Counted from the stretch's first letter, positions 1-42,548 are shown. The stretch: DNA of 64,000 nt from Maea johnstoni (GCA_963942565.1 OZ012698.1:30139727-30203726), one strand, 5' to 3'. Notes: generated by a model not told the origin, from the letters alone. Numbers and translations are program-made.

Positions 1-197
1 AGCCGAAGCCATCCATCACTTGAGCACGACTATTTTTACTCATCATGAAAGTCATTTTGTTAAAAAGAACTCTTTGGCTGAGATTTATAGCGATATGTCG
101 GCAGCCTCTCTGTCTCCACTTGAGTGGGGTGGAGTGTTGAGTTGCCACCTGTTCCGTTATTCCATCAGCCAATCAGCTCGCAGCACCGCACCTTTAG

Positions 198-960
198 GTG
201 CACTACTTGATTGAATTGTCTGGGTCATGTTGTTCCTGCTGGTCAGCAGGTACTGTGGGCAGCATGATCAACAGCAGTGCTGGCAGTAGTATCAGCAGCA
301 GAAGCAGTATTATCAGAAGTAGTAGTAGTATCAGCAGCAGTAGCAGTAGTATATGCAGCAGTAGCTGTAGTATCAGCAGTAGTAGTAGCAGTGGTATCAG
401 CAGCTGCTTTAGTAGTATCAGCAGCAATAGCAATAATACCAGCTGTAGTATCAGCAGTACTAGCAGTAGTACCAGCAGCACTAGCAGTAGTACCAGCAGC
501 AACAGTGACAGTAGTATTAGCAGCAGCAGCTGCAGTAGTATCAGCAGCAGGAGCTTCAGGAGAAGTAGTGGTAGTAGTAGCAGCAGCAGCAGCAGCAATA
601 GCAGTAGTATCAGCAGCAGTAGAAGTAGCATCAGTAGTAGTAGTAGTATCAGCAGCAGTAGCAGTAGTATATGCAGCAGTAGCTGTAGTATCAGCAGTAG
701 TAGTAGCAGTGGTATCAGCAGCTGCTTTAGTAGTATCAGCAGCAATAGCAATAATACCAGCTGTAGTATCAGCAGTACTAGCAGTAGTACCAGCAGCACT
801 AGCAGTAGTACCAGCAGCAACAGTGACAGTAGTATTAGCAGCAGCAATAGCAGTAGTACCAGCAGCAGGAGCTTCAGGAGAAGTAGTGGAAGTAGTAGTA
901 GTACCAGCATTAGTAGTAGTACCAGCAGCAGTAGTGTCAGTAGCAGAAGTAGCTGAAGCA
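198..960. repeat. Complex AGC/AGT triplet satellite with 318-bp higher-order copies
   Basis: Nearly every triplet is AGC, AGT, AGA or a close variant. A distinctive block that starts near 345 recurs near 663, giving two copies of a unit of about 318 bp (106 triplets). Several frames on both strands stay open. The minus-strand frame (about 243-983) reads as a Thr/Ala-rich heptad of the type DTTATAA, roughly a 21-bp subunit, while the others read as poly-Ser, Val/Ala or poly-Leu. I see no splice context or gene on either strand, so I treat it as a satellite, though a mucin-like exon on the minus strand is not excluded. Confidence 0.85.
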
Positions 961-1380
961 GTATTGCCATGGATGCCCCACACCAGCGCAGCGATGTATT
1001 ATGATTGGGAACATGATCTATGACCTAATCCTGTTAATTATTTCTCAGCCACCAGCCTGACTATTGTACAGAGCCACTTCCAGAGGATAGCTGCCTCTCT
1101 AGCATGACTGGTTATCAGAGAGAACGGTCTGAGGAGATTAGGAATGGAGTCAGAAATCCTGGCTGGGTACACTGTACCCCATTAAATCTGCTATATTAAA
1201 ATAATTTGGCTTCCGATAATGCAAACAAAAATTATATGTACCTCTTTATTTTCATTTTTAATTTCCTTATAGTGGTCTAGTACCACAACATATATGCAAG
1301 TGCTATTTTATGATATTGGCCATGGTTGCATTTCGTGTACTATCGATACAATTGCGACATGTCAAATTATGATATATTTT

Positions 1381-1950
1381 GTATTTTATTCAATACCTGC
1401 ATGAGTACTGTGTGTGTTACTAAATTACAAGTTATAAGTTCAAAAATTCTGAGAAAATATGAGCCTTACTTGCAGTAATTGTTCATGGTTAGGTCATAAG
1501 TTCTTTTGTGCCCTACAACATTATTAGAGATTTATTTTGTATTTTATTCAATACCTGCATGGTTACTGTGTGTGTAGCTGAAAATACAAAGATTCTCGGA
1601 AAAATATTAGCCTTACTGGCTGTAATTGTCCATTGTTAGGTCAAAGGTTCTTTTGAGCCCTACAACATCATTAGAGATTTATTTCATATTTCATTCAATA
1701 CCTGCATGGTTACTGTGTGTGTAACTGAAAATTTAAAAAATTCTGATAAAATAAGAGCAGTTATTGTCCTTGGTTAGGTCATAAGTTCTTTTGAGCGCTG
1801 CAACATTATTAGAGATTTATTTCATATTTCATTCAATACCTTCATGATTACTGTGTGTGTAACTGAAAATAAAAAAATTCTGATAAAATATAAGCAGTAA
1901 TTGTCCTTGGTTAGGTCATAAGTTCTTTTGTGCCCTGCAACATTCATTAT
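1381..1950. repeat. Four-copy tandem repeat, unit about 140-160 bp
   Basis: The phrase ATTCAATACCTGCATG (with small changes) starts units near 1381, 1539, 1686 and 1823. Each is followed by TACTGTGTGTGT, a GAAAAT stretch, TTGTCC..GGTTAGGTCA and CAACATTATTAGAGAT. Units shorten from 159 to about 137 bp along the array. No coding potential is visible. Confidence 0.8.
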
Positions 1951-3569
1951 TGCATTCCTAGCCCAGCCTCCTCACCTCTTGGTTAATAAAGTTATTGCCC
2001 TATCATTTCAAGGCTTATTAATAGACTTAGGTCACATGGCTGCTCAATATATTCCATCAGGTGCATCTCCATAGCAACCATAAACATGGCCGCCTACTGT
2101 GTCCTGATGATGGGTTCATCTTAGCCATAAATCTGGAAGTTCTGTATAGGGTGCTTGAAATTCTGTTAGGTACATGACAATCAATTTTCCTCAAGTTAGG
2201 ATCAATTAGCTTTGAATATTTAAGATGGTTATACAAAAATGTCAGTGATGACCAGTGGAAGGATTTCCTCATTTGGGTCAATTTAGTTTTAAAAAAAATT
2301 GTAGATCAAATTATCAAAATTATTTTGGTAGATCGATTTATCAACATTATTTTCATATGTTAAGGGAGAGTATAAGTAGAGATGAGTCAGTGAAAATATT
2401 GAGTGTTATGACCTTGGAATAAGATATTTACTGTATTCAAAAAACAAATACAAAATATATATATATGAAAATGCAAAATATCCATCATTCTCAAATTAGC
2501 AATTTTTTGCCATTCAGCTGTGCTAGGTTAGTGAAACCTACAGGTATATCATCATTTTCCCAAACTTGCTGAATTATCCTGATATCGTCTTAGCTTTTGA
2601 GGCTATAAGTTGTTTGGCTACAAGGGCCTTCTAAACAATAATTGGGATAACATGACTCCCAGCTGATTGTTATCCACGTTTGGGGACGGAGAGCTGTGTA
2701 GATTGGAGCAGATCCAACAGTGAGTACAGAGCCGGACCTTACCCTAGTGTTGGACCAGAGCCCATGTCTGGGTAAGGGAAAGTCTAGCCTGCCTACAAGG
2801 ACAGAATCTGTACGTGTCATCTCTGGATCGAGTTCAATATGCTTTTGACTCTCAAGTGCATGCCAGGATGTGCACTTCTATACTTGAGGATCGGTTAGTC
2901 AAACAAGCCAATACAATGACTCTAAGATCAAACACTAAACAGATACTGCACACTTTTCTCAGGTCCGAAACTGTATAGTGGTAAGTGAGAAAGTTGCCAG
3001 TGACTTGGGTTTAGGTTTTGGCTTTCCAGAATACAAAGATACTGTGTCCTCAATCTGGCCTTGATATTGCAGAAAAGGTGATGATTGAAGGAATCCTAAA
3101 TCATGATTTTATACCACCAAGTTACTGGCTGTACCGCTCAATCGATTCTCAATACAGGAATATCATGACTCATCCGGTCCTTCACCTATGGCCTGATAGC
3201 CCAAAAGCAACTATTTATTTATGTATTGATTTATTTTTATTGATGCACAGTGGCACTGTGTACTTACAATAACAAGTAGCTTGGAAGAAATCCAACTGAT
3301 AACTACCCTGACTAATGATTTGGAAAGCTGATAGGAATCAAACATATTGATTTACATTATGCAACATACATATATACCAGTCTGAAGGACACTGCAAATT
3401 GAAAGAAGTAGCATTCTACCTTATGACTTTTTTTTTCTGACAAATATATTACATAAACTTGATAGTGTATGGTATATATTAAGTCCATGGTTTAGCCAAT
3501 ATTTGGAAACAGGGTGTCCAAATAGTGGTTTCATAGACTTTCGCATGTCCAAAGTGTGGTACATTCTAT
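1951..3569. other. Non-coding stretch upstream of the first recognised exon
   Basis: Only short open frames without recognisable similarity are present. The missing N-terminal KDM6 exons (the segment before the AIRSFQQV residues) were looked for and not found. The stretch is probably a large intron of the KDM6 gene or its upstream flank. Confidence 0.4.
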
Positions 3570-3785
3570 TGCCATATGGATGTTTTCAAATTCATTTTAA
3601 TTCTCATGAGTGTTTTCATTCATATCAAGTTAATTCTTAATGGTATGGATGTTTTAAAATTTAATTGCCAAAAGGATGTTTTTAAGTTCTTTTTATTTTC
3701 ATATGGGTGTTCTCAAGTTTATTTCATTACAGCATGGATGTTTTCAAGTTTATTTCATTACAGCATGGATGTTTTCAAGTTAAAT
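3570..3785. repeat. Minisatellite of about 32 bp ending just upstream of the first KDM6 exon
   Basis: ATGGATGTTTTCAAGTTTAT-type units recur about seven times. The last two, separated by TTTCATTACAGC, are nearly identical and the earlier ones are diverged. The array ends about 110 bp before the acceptor at 3898, so it lies inside the intron. Confidence 0.75.
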
Positions 3786-3898
3786 TTTTCCCATATTTTT
3801 GGATATCTTTAGATTATTCAATATTCCATATGCATATTTGCTGTATATTTCATTGCTGTATGTATGTTTTCTAATGTTCATTTTGTTGTTTATTTCAG

Positions 3899-32730
<28,832 letters not shown>

Positions 32731-35700
32731 TGGTGGCCAAGACTAGAGAATACTATATAGCACGTGTACAGATTAAACACACAGAGAGAGACAGAGATTT
32801 ATAGATGACAGAAGAGTTATAGAGAAACAGAGACAAGAAATCTAAAACAGAGACTTATAATAATAATAAAGAAACAAAGTTATATGTATTATATAGAGGA
32901 TATTGGATTTCCTCAAGGAGACAAACAAACAAACACATTCTTTTATACTGCAACAAGACCGAAGTCTTGCTATAGAAAGGTGTGAACTGTATTAGTGGGT
33001 GTGTGACCGATAAACTAAACTGTGCCAAGTGATCCTCATATCATTAAGGCATCTACTGACCACTTCTAGTGTTATTATTGATAGCGGACAGTTTGTACAT
33101 CGTAGTATGAAGTGGCCCTCATCTTCGTACTCTCATGGTGTGTGTCAATTGTATTGAAATCGCGCCTTCTTTATTCATCAGAGTTTTACCGTGTTTTTTT
33201 TTCATCGGTCCTCATTTCCGGGATGACAGAATGCTGCAGATGATAGAATATATAGTGAAAAATGCTATTTATAGACAATACTGTGTTGTTCTGCCCCCTG
33301 GTGGCAAGTGGGAACACTAGACGAGCATCGCGCGATGCTTTGTGACAGTGAGAAGACTTGGTCTTATATTGGATAACGCAGTTGGCTGTCACATATGCGA
33401 CATAACTTAATTAAGCGGTGAAAAATATTGGAATGAGAATATTTCAAATTCATGCAGCACTGTATTGCTGTAGAGATGGTGAAGTGAGTTATGTCCCTGG
33501 TTACTGCCTAGCATAGTTCGGATGGCATATTTCAATGCCGGGCAAAGAGGATTTTTTCACGCATGTGTGAATTTCAGCCTTTTAGGTGTGAACCTCTGAA
33601 TGCATTTGTGAAATCTTACATCGAGGAATCTGGAGGTATACGCGTAGATGGAACTATACGTTATATATACATATATATTTAAATCATTTACCAACAACGA
33701 ACTAACGCAGGGGTAGGACTCTGTGGAACCATCTATCTATGCAACCCCCAACGCCATCTATCTGTAACCAGAAGAACTACTACTGCCAATGCATGGATTA
33801 AACAACGTTTTACAAAAAAATGCTTTTGAGTGAATTTGACGACTTTTCTTTCTTACGTTTTTACATCTATGGTGAGAGATTTTGAGTAAGTTTCAGGTAT
33901 TTGCCATATATGGTATGCACTACATGTCAGTTCGAACAAATGACCTTGACCTCAGGCAGATTATACTTTCACTCTTGCCACAAGCTGCCATCTTGAAAGT
34001 CGTTCAGATTTACTCACAAGTATGAAAATCAGGGATCCACTTTGAGCTGCTGTTCTCCGACTGTTTTGTGAACAAAATAGCGAACTCAAATTCAGGTACG
34101 ATACAGCTCCCATGGAGGTCAGCTGCCATAGATTGTCATGGAGATGACCTTGACCTAGAAAGAGAAGCACATGACCTTCAAAGAGTTTATAGGTAATCAT
34201 CAGGAATCGCCCTTATTGACAAGACAAAATAATCACAGGAGTTTTCTCTAAAAACATTGATTCTTAGTTTTTCCTGGGTGAAGTTGTTTTTTGACGATAT
34301 GAATGATGTTTTTTGCCACATTTATTGATGCGAAATTTGAATAAAACTTGACAAATCAAGGTTCTTATGAAAAGTTCATTCTGATTTCTGGCTGTTGATT
34401 TTAAATAATACTTGAACAAGACTTGTTAGACTTCGGTACATATAAAAGGTTCCCTATTTCTGGTTTTTGATTTTAGGGTGATTATTGTCATTGTCTTAGG
34501 TATTTCCAAAGTATTACTGGAACATTACCTAAATGTTACATTTATGGAGGGTCTCTGGAGGCATGTGCTTTTTCTTAGATTTTGTTCTAACTTTGTGTTG
34601 GTGTCGCATACATTGAAGTAGACCTCTTCAGTCGATTGCTTATTAACCCTTACACTTTTGGAGTGCGCTTATGGTCTGGCAACTCAGAACTTATTTATGA
34701 ATTCGATTGATATTTGGAAAACATTTTAAGAAAAAGTGGTAAATCCAACAGGCAAAGAAAGCTTTCAATGAAATACTTGTCTAAACATTGCTTGGGCAAT
34801 TATATCTTTATTCAAATATTTGTCAAAATATTGCTTGGATATAAAGATAATTCCATACTCTTGAGATCATGTGTAAATTCCAGGTAATATTGATTAACCC
34901 ATGAAGCCATGGATGGACATTGAAGAGAAAATTTCTTTTTATCAGTAAAAGGTAAAGAGTCAGAACTTAATTTGCCCATGATGAAAAATTAACATATCAT
35001 ACCAATTATATTGGTTCTATGACTTGATAAAATACAGGTTATCTTGTATTCCAGTTCTTTAAGTTTCCTCCTAAGCGCTTCAATCTAAAATGGGTACTTG
35101 AGTAAGGGTATCATTCAGTATAGGACTGAAGTAACTATTTAAATACACCCTTAAGTGAATAATTCAATACTCATGAGGCAAGGCTTATTTTGAAAGAAAA
35201 ATGAATCTTTGATCCCAAGTTTTCTTAGAATACTTCTTTGATCTCTTGGGTATCAGGATTATTTTATTAAAACAGGATTATTTTATTAAAAAATCGAATT
35301 TTTGATCAGAACTGAAGGGTCTAGTTCCAAGGATGTATGAGACACTAGTTTAAGTGGGACCACATTGTATACCCCAAACAATGCATATAATTATAACAAT
35401 GTTTTCAGGGAAAAAACAACTACAACACTCACCTTCACTGCCACAATTGCTCAAGCCAACTCTTCCATGTCATTGCCATTCCACCTTGGAGGAGGAGTGG
35501 ACTCTTCCACAGCTAATAACTGCCATGACAACCGCCAAATATGGTGATGGTTTTGGCTCACTTGTACTCACTGAGGGGGTAGATGGTTGTGGATTATTTT
35601 TGTTTCAGCTGCTCTTTTTGCAGCTGTTATTAGATGTAATGATGACTCTGAGTCGGAGGATTCGGAGTTGGTGAGATTTATTGGAAAGGGATGCTTGCCT

Positions 35701-36495
35701 AGCTGCCCTATGTGTGTGTATGTGTGTACAAGTAGTCTTGTCATTTGTCCAGCCAGCTCCTACTGCCAGTGAGTGTGTTATATAGGGGAGTGAAGTGAGA
35801 CAGTCCACCACACAGTTGGTGGGCCGGACCAGTCCATTTTGACTGGGGAAGAGAGGGGTAGGGAGGGAAATATTTGTTATTGCTTTGATTGTTGTGATTA
35901 CATGGTCTTCACAAGAAAGTGATAATTGTATGATGAACTTTTCATATGTTGATAATTAGAGCCTTTTTCTGAATTTGGAGCTCAAGTCCTTCAAAGCTTG
36001 AAATTTACACATATCATATTTACTCAGTACTAAGAGTATTCGTCTGTATTTGATTGTAAAAGTAATGTATAAGAGATTAACTTTCATTTTAATTATTTCA
36101 AGCAATCCTTTTTGTCATGTAATCTGGTTTTATTCATTAAGAATAAAACCTTGAACGTTCATTTTGATTATTTTAAGTAATCCTTTTTGTCTTATGATCT
36201 GTTGAAACAAAACTCACCTTTTCTTTTCTATTGTATCAAATCAGTTTCCAGCATTTTATTAAGGTCATCATGCAAAGTGGGATGTGATTTTGATGTCCAC
36301 CTGTGTGTTTTCTTGTGGTGGGAATGCTTATTTCCCATATTTTTGTATAAAATGATAATTCTGGGTGTTTTATAACAATATTGTTAAGCCAAGATCGGCT
36401 TAAATGACGTTTCCATGTTTATTTCCTTTACGTTTGATCTCACTTTACTAACTAGCTTATTTTCGTTTTGTGGTATTTAAAGGTTGACACTGATG
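32731..36495 (+). other. Candidate 3' UTR and flank of KDM6
   Basis: No coding frame is supported. AATAAA hexamers occur at 32865-32870, 34340-34345 and 36142-36147; which is used cannot be told. A 16-bp perfect palindrome AGCATCGCGCGATGCT lies at 33324-33339 and a copy of the GAACTAACGCAG repeat at 33697. Confidence 0.45.
33697..33745. repeat. Second copy of the GAACTAACGCAG dispersed repeat
   Basis: GAACTAACGCAGGGGTAGGA then CTCTGTGGAACCATCTATCT, as at 28266. Followed by GCCATCTATCTGTAACCAG. Confidence 0.6.
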
Positions 36496-36726
36496 TTAAC
36501 CCATTGGCACTCAGAGCGGCCAACACAGGCCTGGCTATTTTGTTGATATTTTCCTCACAATTCCGTTTTTATCAAAAACATCTGAAGGAGAAATGTTTAT
36601 CAAAATATTACCAACAACTCTCCTTCAAATATTTTGTGAGAATTTGCTTTATTTCCAAGTTATTTTCAAAAGTATGAAAATAGCAGACGATACTTTCCTG
36701 GGGAACTCTGAGTGTGAATGGGTTAA
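36496..36726 (-). mobile_element. TTAA MITE, family 4, reverse
   Basis: TTAACCCATTGGCACTCAGA to CTCTGAGTGTGAATGGGTTAA with CTGAAGGAGAAATG and CTCCTTCAAATATTTTG as hairpin arms. Well preserved. Confidence 0.78.
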
Positions 36727-37604
36727 GCAAATCCATTTGAGCCTTTGAATACCCATTTATGCTTCTAGGACCTTGGTAGTCTGGCGTATTTGATGCTCTC
36801 CCTAAAATGAAGCGATTATTTCAGAAATATCTCAAAGAAGATAGTTGTTGGAATGGAAGTACGCTATTCATTTAAAGACTGCCAAATAATCAAAATAATA
36901 GGAAAAGAAATGTTATTGGCGGTTAAATTCAATAATCCTCCAAATATTTTCAATATATATTCACCAGGACGGTATTGCAAATATTGTTGGCCATTTTTGG
37001 GAAAAGATGAATTCTGAGGTCTTCCTTATACCCGTAGCTTCTTTACAAAGGATTGCATTTGCAGAGTTATTCTAAACTACTGGTTTTAGAGTAGCAAATA
37101 TGATATTTTTTAAGGAAAGCTGTACCTCCAATTCCAATGAATAATGTTCCAACAAGTATTTCTTGAAATTTCCTCTACCGCAGAATTTTGTCAAGTTGAT
37201 CAGACCACAAAGGGACTGCGAGCTGGACGCTCGGGTCGAAAATGAGGCCAGTTAGATAAGAACCTTAGATATCTTCATTTCCCGAGTTCAAGAAAACTGT
37301 CATCCGAGCGCTATGCTTTGACAGAAAATTACTAGTGAAGAAAGCAAGAATTCACAAAATTTTTGAAGGGGAAATCTTGATGGTATTATCATGAACATTA
37401 CTCCTTCAAATGTTTAATGAAATATGATTTTGTTATGAGGTTATCACTGAAATTGTTTGACTTATTGTAGCAGCCTTAAGTGATGATTTTGGTTAGTGTG
37501 ATTGCCTGTCCACGACAGAGAGAGAGAGGGGGTAGGGGGTAGAGAAAGAGGAAAGCATAACGACTGAGAGGGGTATCAACTTGTCAACATAAACTGTGCT
37601 GAAG

Positions 37605-38088
37605 CAGGTACTGTATACTCATAGCGACCAAGAGCAGACTGACTATTCTGATGAAATGTTACAGGCGAAAGCGTAGTAGGGAAAATATTTGAAGGAGAAA
37701 TGTTATTTAGAACATTACCAATAATTCTCCCTCAAATTTTATGTAAAACCACTCTTAATTCTGAAGTTATTGTTAAAAGTATCATAGATCCAGACGAATC
37801 ATGAGTAGTCGTCACAATAGACAGCCTGACTATGGGGGCAGCCCCTACACTGTAGTGTAAGTTAACCCCCTCATGCCAAGACCTCTTTATATGTCGTCTG
37901 TACCTATGATACTTTTAAAAATAACTTTTAAATTAATCATAAAATGAGATACTATTTGAAGGAGATTTGTTTGTTACCTTATGATCAACACTTCTACCAA
38001 TATTTTGTCAAAAAAAACATTTGTTAGAGAAATATCACCAAAATAGTCAGGCAGTTTGTGGTGGCAGCAATGTTTGTGTTGACAGGTA
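37605..38088. mobile_element. Two decayed TTAA MITEs, family 3, opposite orientation
   Basis: 37605-37825 carries GACCAAGAGCAGACTGAC..GGAGAAATGTT..CATAGATCCAGACGAA (plus). 37862-38088 starts TTAACCCCCTCATGCCAAGA and ends CAGGCAGTTTGTGGTGGCAG (minus). Confidence 0.55.
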
Positions 38089-39182
38089 CCTTTCAGTATA
38101 TATTGTAAATAGTAGAGAGGGCTGGTTAGCACCCCTGAGCTAGAAAGCTTCTTACATCTGTCCAGAGAAAGAGCGAGGGAGAGGGAGAGAGAGAAAGAAT
38201 AGGGAAAGATCTGATTGCTAGGTGATATATACACTAAATCTGCCTGGGATTCCAGTTTTTCCCTCGGATGAAAAGATTTTGCTTTTTTTGTCTTTTTTGT
38301 AAAGTTTTTCTTCATTTTTGTAAATATCTCCCTTAAGAATGGTTATTAGGGTAAGAGTATGGCGGGCTGTCTCAAGTGTCGTCTAAAAGGAGTTCAAATG
38401 AAGGTCATCATTTTCTCTTATACAGCGTGAACGTTCACCTCTCCATGTCACTGAAGATTATAATTTATTCATACGCGATCACTTTGTACATTTTTTATAA
38501 ATATATGATGATTTTGTGATGATTTTCGTAAGAACTGAACTTTTTTGGTAATGGTTGATTTTTTGAATAACTGATTATAGAGTGTTGTTTGTCCAGAAAT
38601 ACTCAAGGTGGAAATACATTGGATAAAACTCCTTGGCATTGCCGTTACGCGAAGTCTATACTGTAAAGCAGGGAAAGTTTGTGTTAATTGCCATTACACA
38701 ATTTCTAAAATGGGGACAGAATGCAAACTTCAGATACATGAAGTTACATATTTACTCTAGTGAGACAAATCATAAATAGTATGATTCTATTCAGATAGTA
38801 AATTTCACAAATTTAAATTTAAGTGTAAATCAGAAAAAAATTTGAGTTGAAATTTTTTAACTTGAACTTTCACTATCTTACAGTATTCAAAAAAGATGAG
38901 AACTACATTTTCCAACTGGTTTTCTTATGGACTTATAACTCACTGTTGGGCTGTAGATTGACATGGTATTGAGGTTTGCTAACGTCCAGTGTATTTGCAC
39001 CTTAAGCCTATAGATTAGATGATGAACATAGACCGCAATGAGGCTGTCAAACTGTGCGTGTATGCATGTTGTAAACATCTTGGTCATAGTGTATTCCAGT
39101 GGCTCTTACTGTGGCCATTCTTTGCCTCTCTTTGGTTATTTAGTTTGACTTGGCACCACCAGGTGGCCAGGCATCTGTAGGG
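38089..39182. other. No recognisable gene or repeat
   Basis: AT-rich sequence with a short GA-rich run near 38165-38200. Nothing else seen. Confidence 0.4.
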
Positions 39183-39203
39183 ATACTACTACTACCCTTA
39201 CTG

Positions 39204-39263
<60 letters not shown>

Positions 39264-39341
39264 CTACTCCTACTACTACTCATACTACTACTGCTACTGC
39301 TACTCCTACTCCTACTCCTACTCCTACTCCTACTTCTACTC

Positions 39342-39404
<63 letters not shown>

Positions 39405-39416
39405 CTACTACTACTC

Positions 39417-39489
<73 letters not shown>

Positions 39490-39515
39490 CACTACTACTA
39501 CTACTGCTACTACTG
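39183..39515. repeat. (CTA)n/(CTC)n trinucleotide tract, about 330 bp
   Basis: CTA triplets with CTC and CTG interruptions; open in several frames (poly-Leu, poly-Ser, poly-Val), all artefacts of the repeat. Confidence 0.93.
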
Positions 39516-40196
39516 TTATGCAAATGGAACCATACAAATTGTTGCGATGGCACCCAAGATTACCAGGGAATGCTCAGACAAAAGCAGGACTTCTCAGGAA
39601 TGCTCCTCTATAATGATTATCCTTGCAAAATGTGTCTGAGAAAACATTTATATAATTACCTGAGAAATTATATAAATGCTAAAATTCACCAGGAAATCTC
39701 AGCTGCATTTAGCAAGGGTATTGTCGCCGCCACATTATTAGGGAAAATTTTTCATCTCTTGCAAAATGTATTCACAGCCCTTTTGTTCTTGTAGAAGGCC
39801 CAGGATGCCTGACAACTGTGACTAGTAATTATTAAATCAAACAGTATTTGATAAAAGAGATGCATGATTTTTATGTTCCATTCAAATCTTGATAATATGT
39901 TTTTGGAGATGTCACTCTTTTATTTACATATTTTAGTATCAGAGAATGCCACTAGGGGTCTCTAGTGACGAATGGTGACATGTATAAATAAGAGAAGTAT
40001 TTGAAATGCACTCAATTTGAAATGTACGCATTGTGAATAAGAGGGTTATTTGAAATGTACATTCATTTTCAAACGTTGGCATTGTTGTCAGATAGCCTGG
40101 GTTTTCTAAGACGAAAGTGTCAAAACCAGCCCCATGACTTCCTTGTCCAAGCGATACTGTTGTCTCAGCTTTAATTTTACAGCCTCATTATCTCAT

Positions 40197-40202
40197 AATA
40201 AA
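40197..40202 (+). terminator. AATAAA hexamer, possible distal polyadenylation signal
   Basis: CTCATAATAAAGTTTGAATATG with a T-rich stretch downstream. It is the last such signal before the repeat-rich intergenic region. It would imply a 7.5-kb 3' UTR, so the assignment is weak. Confidence 0.2.
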
Positions 40203-40564
40203 GTTTGAATATGACACCTGACTTATTTCTTCATGTAGATTTCGCATTCCACTCTTTCTCCATGTCCCCTTGTTCATTTCATCCCATTCAACCATTGTGG
40301 CCAGAATATGCATCCCTGCCTTCACAAGTACACTTACACATTCTGCATAGTTCATAGAATACCATTAAATCATTGTGTCCTAGAGTACATGGTTCTGCGA
40401 TAACAAGCAGACTTACACATTCAGCATACAGTAGCAACATTTTATTCTTGCATTAAATGTGTGGTCAGCCTGGCATAATACATGAATGTTGCCCAATTTC
40501 CACCCAGTGTCCCAGACATGGATGCATGGATAACCCCACAACCAAAGCTGTGATTGGCAAGCTA

Positions 40565-40706
<142 letters not shown>

Positions 40707-41330
40707 TTATCACCCAAATCTCTGGTGTATGCACTTGTTTATCACACAAAGCACCTTATCTATTAGCAAAATGCACTGAGTCAATAATCCCATGCCTAAG
40801 GAAAAGCCTGATCTATACCAAATATATCAAATTATATTCACCTAATTGACTAATGTGATGCTGGCAAGGCGAGGATAATTTAATTTCTTCCGGTCTGGGC
40901 GAAACTTAGCGTGGTTCTGTCTAGTATGCCGTCTTAGTGTTATGTTTTGCGAACTCTATCAAGACATACTATTCAGTAGGTCTGTTCTAGGCACAGCCTC
41001 TAAACAAGCACTAACGAAGACAGCCATATCGTTTTTCTCATAACATAAGGACATTAATACCATTTCTTAGATTAATCCTTGCAGATACGTGTTCGTTCAA
41101 AGCATCTTCCCTGCTTATCTGGTGCACCGGTGATGTCGCATCATGAAAGGTTGATATCCTCCAATGCAGCAAATACAACTTATTTAAATCCACTCTCATA
41201 GTGACATAAACAAATGAATAGAGAAATAATTTCTTTCGAATCTCTTGTTATTGTCACTCTCTATATATCTATATTTCTGTATATCCATGAAGCGTCAAGG
41301 AGGGAGCCTCCCCAACAGCCAAGTGATCTA

Positions 41331-41587
41331 CAATACAGACATTTAATTTCTGCACCAGTCGACCAAAAGTGAGCCGGTGCCTGGATGTACAAACACCCGT
41401 AGATAACATGCCAACGAAATAAGCCAAATACATTAACGACCCACCTAGCATGCAAATCAGAGCTACATTCAATTGGGAGGTCATTCATGCATCCATGCCA
41501 AGGAAATTGGATGTCAACCGAGTGTGCAGCCGTGTAGTATGCCCGGACTGCCCAGGCATTTAGTGCAGGAGTTAAATGTCTGCACTG
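41331..41587. mobile_element. TA-flanked MITE, family 1 (TACAGTACAGACATTTAATT)
   Basis: Ends CAATACAGACATTTAATTTC and, reversed, CAGTGCAGACATTTAACTCC form inverted repeats between TA dinucleotides. The body has CACCAGTCGACC, TACAAACACCCGTAGATAAC, GCATCCATGCCAAGGAAA and TGCCCGGACTGCCCAGGCAT. Other copies: 42711, 44312, 54211, 56388, partial 45768. TA target duplication suggests Tc1/mariner-type mobilisation. Confidence 0.8.
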
Positions 41588-41834
41588 TAGACATTGCGCA
41601 ACAACAGTTGGCTGTCCCTTACTGATGCTAGTCAAGGATTCGAATCTGCCATTTAGCTTTCTATCAAGTTGTTCGGTGTTTTCCTCCGGTAGGTCGGTTT
41701 CCTCTCTCTACTCGCGTGCAATTACAATGGCAGAAAAGAACCGACAAACAAAAAGCCTAATCCCAATTAGAGTATAAATTGTGACCAGTAAGCGGGGCAG
41801 GAAACCCGGGAAAACAACAACCACAAACTTAAAT

Positions 41835-42050
41835 TTAACTACCCTTATGCTGCTGGTGGCTAGATTGGCCAATACAAAAATATGCTTAAAACCCTGACAA
41901 ATGATTGAAACCCTGGCAAATGGGTACTCATCTGAGAGTACTCAGCGAGAGCTTTCCAATGAATACCAACATTATAGGGTTAAAATGGTTCTCAAAATCT
42001 TTGCATCATTGTGCTTCGAACGAACGTAGCCTCAGCATTGGAAGGGTTAA
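41835..42050 (+). mobile_element. TTAA MITE, family 2
   Basis: TTAACTACCCTTATGCTGCT to CCTCAGCATTGGAAGGGTTAA with full internal match. Confidence 0.75.
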
Positions 42051-42548
42051 TGGCATCTGTTTCATATGCTAATAGTTGTATTTGAACTCGGGGCATGTCA
42101 AGGGAATGTGAGCAACGAATGCTATAGCCTGCCTCCCAGGCCATATTTTAAATCTCTTCCATTGTGGATAGATGGTACTGCGGTATACTAGGAGGTCAGT
42201 TGGAAATCTATTCACACTAATCTCCCTCGTGTGGCAATTGTGTGAACTAAATGGCCAACTGTAGGCCACAAGTCCCTATCTAGTATAGGCGCAGGCATTT
42301 ATATATAATAAAGTAAAATCAGAATAGAGCACTGTAGCTAGGCTACGAATGCTATAGATCAGATATACTTGTAAACCCTACCTATCCCCCCCCCCCCATT
42401 TTTGTTATCATATAATATGGACGGAACAACTAGACATCAACAGTAACAACATCAGATGCACAGTAAGGTTCAATATTGTCGAACTATCAATGCCATCGCC
42501 CTTATTCATAGACCCCTCTATTAAAGGTAAACGCTCCTAAGTTTTTAT

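Noticed and set aside
2057-2281. Minus-strand open frame of 74 codons
   Set aside because: No recognisable family and no splice context.
1-3898. Missing N-terminal KDM6 exons
   Set aside because: No segment resembling the residues before AIRSFQQV (human ..GLGLVYFHYNAFQW) was found; the exons are probably to the left of the window.
35354-35674. Plus-strand open frame of 106 codons downstream of KDM6
   Set aside because: No family resemblance; low-complexity Leu-rich end; within candidate 3' UTR.
39140-39794. Poly-Leu, poly-Ser and poly-Val open frames
   Set aside because: Products of the (CTA)n tract in three frames.
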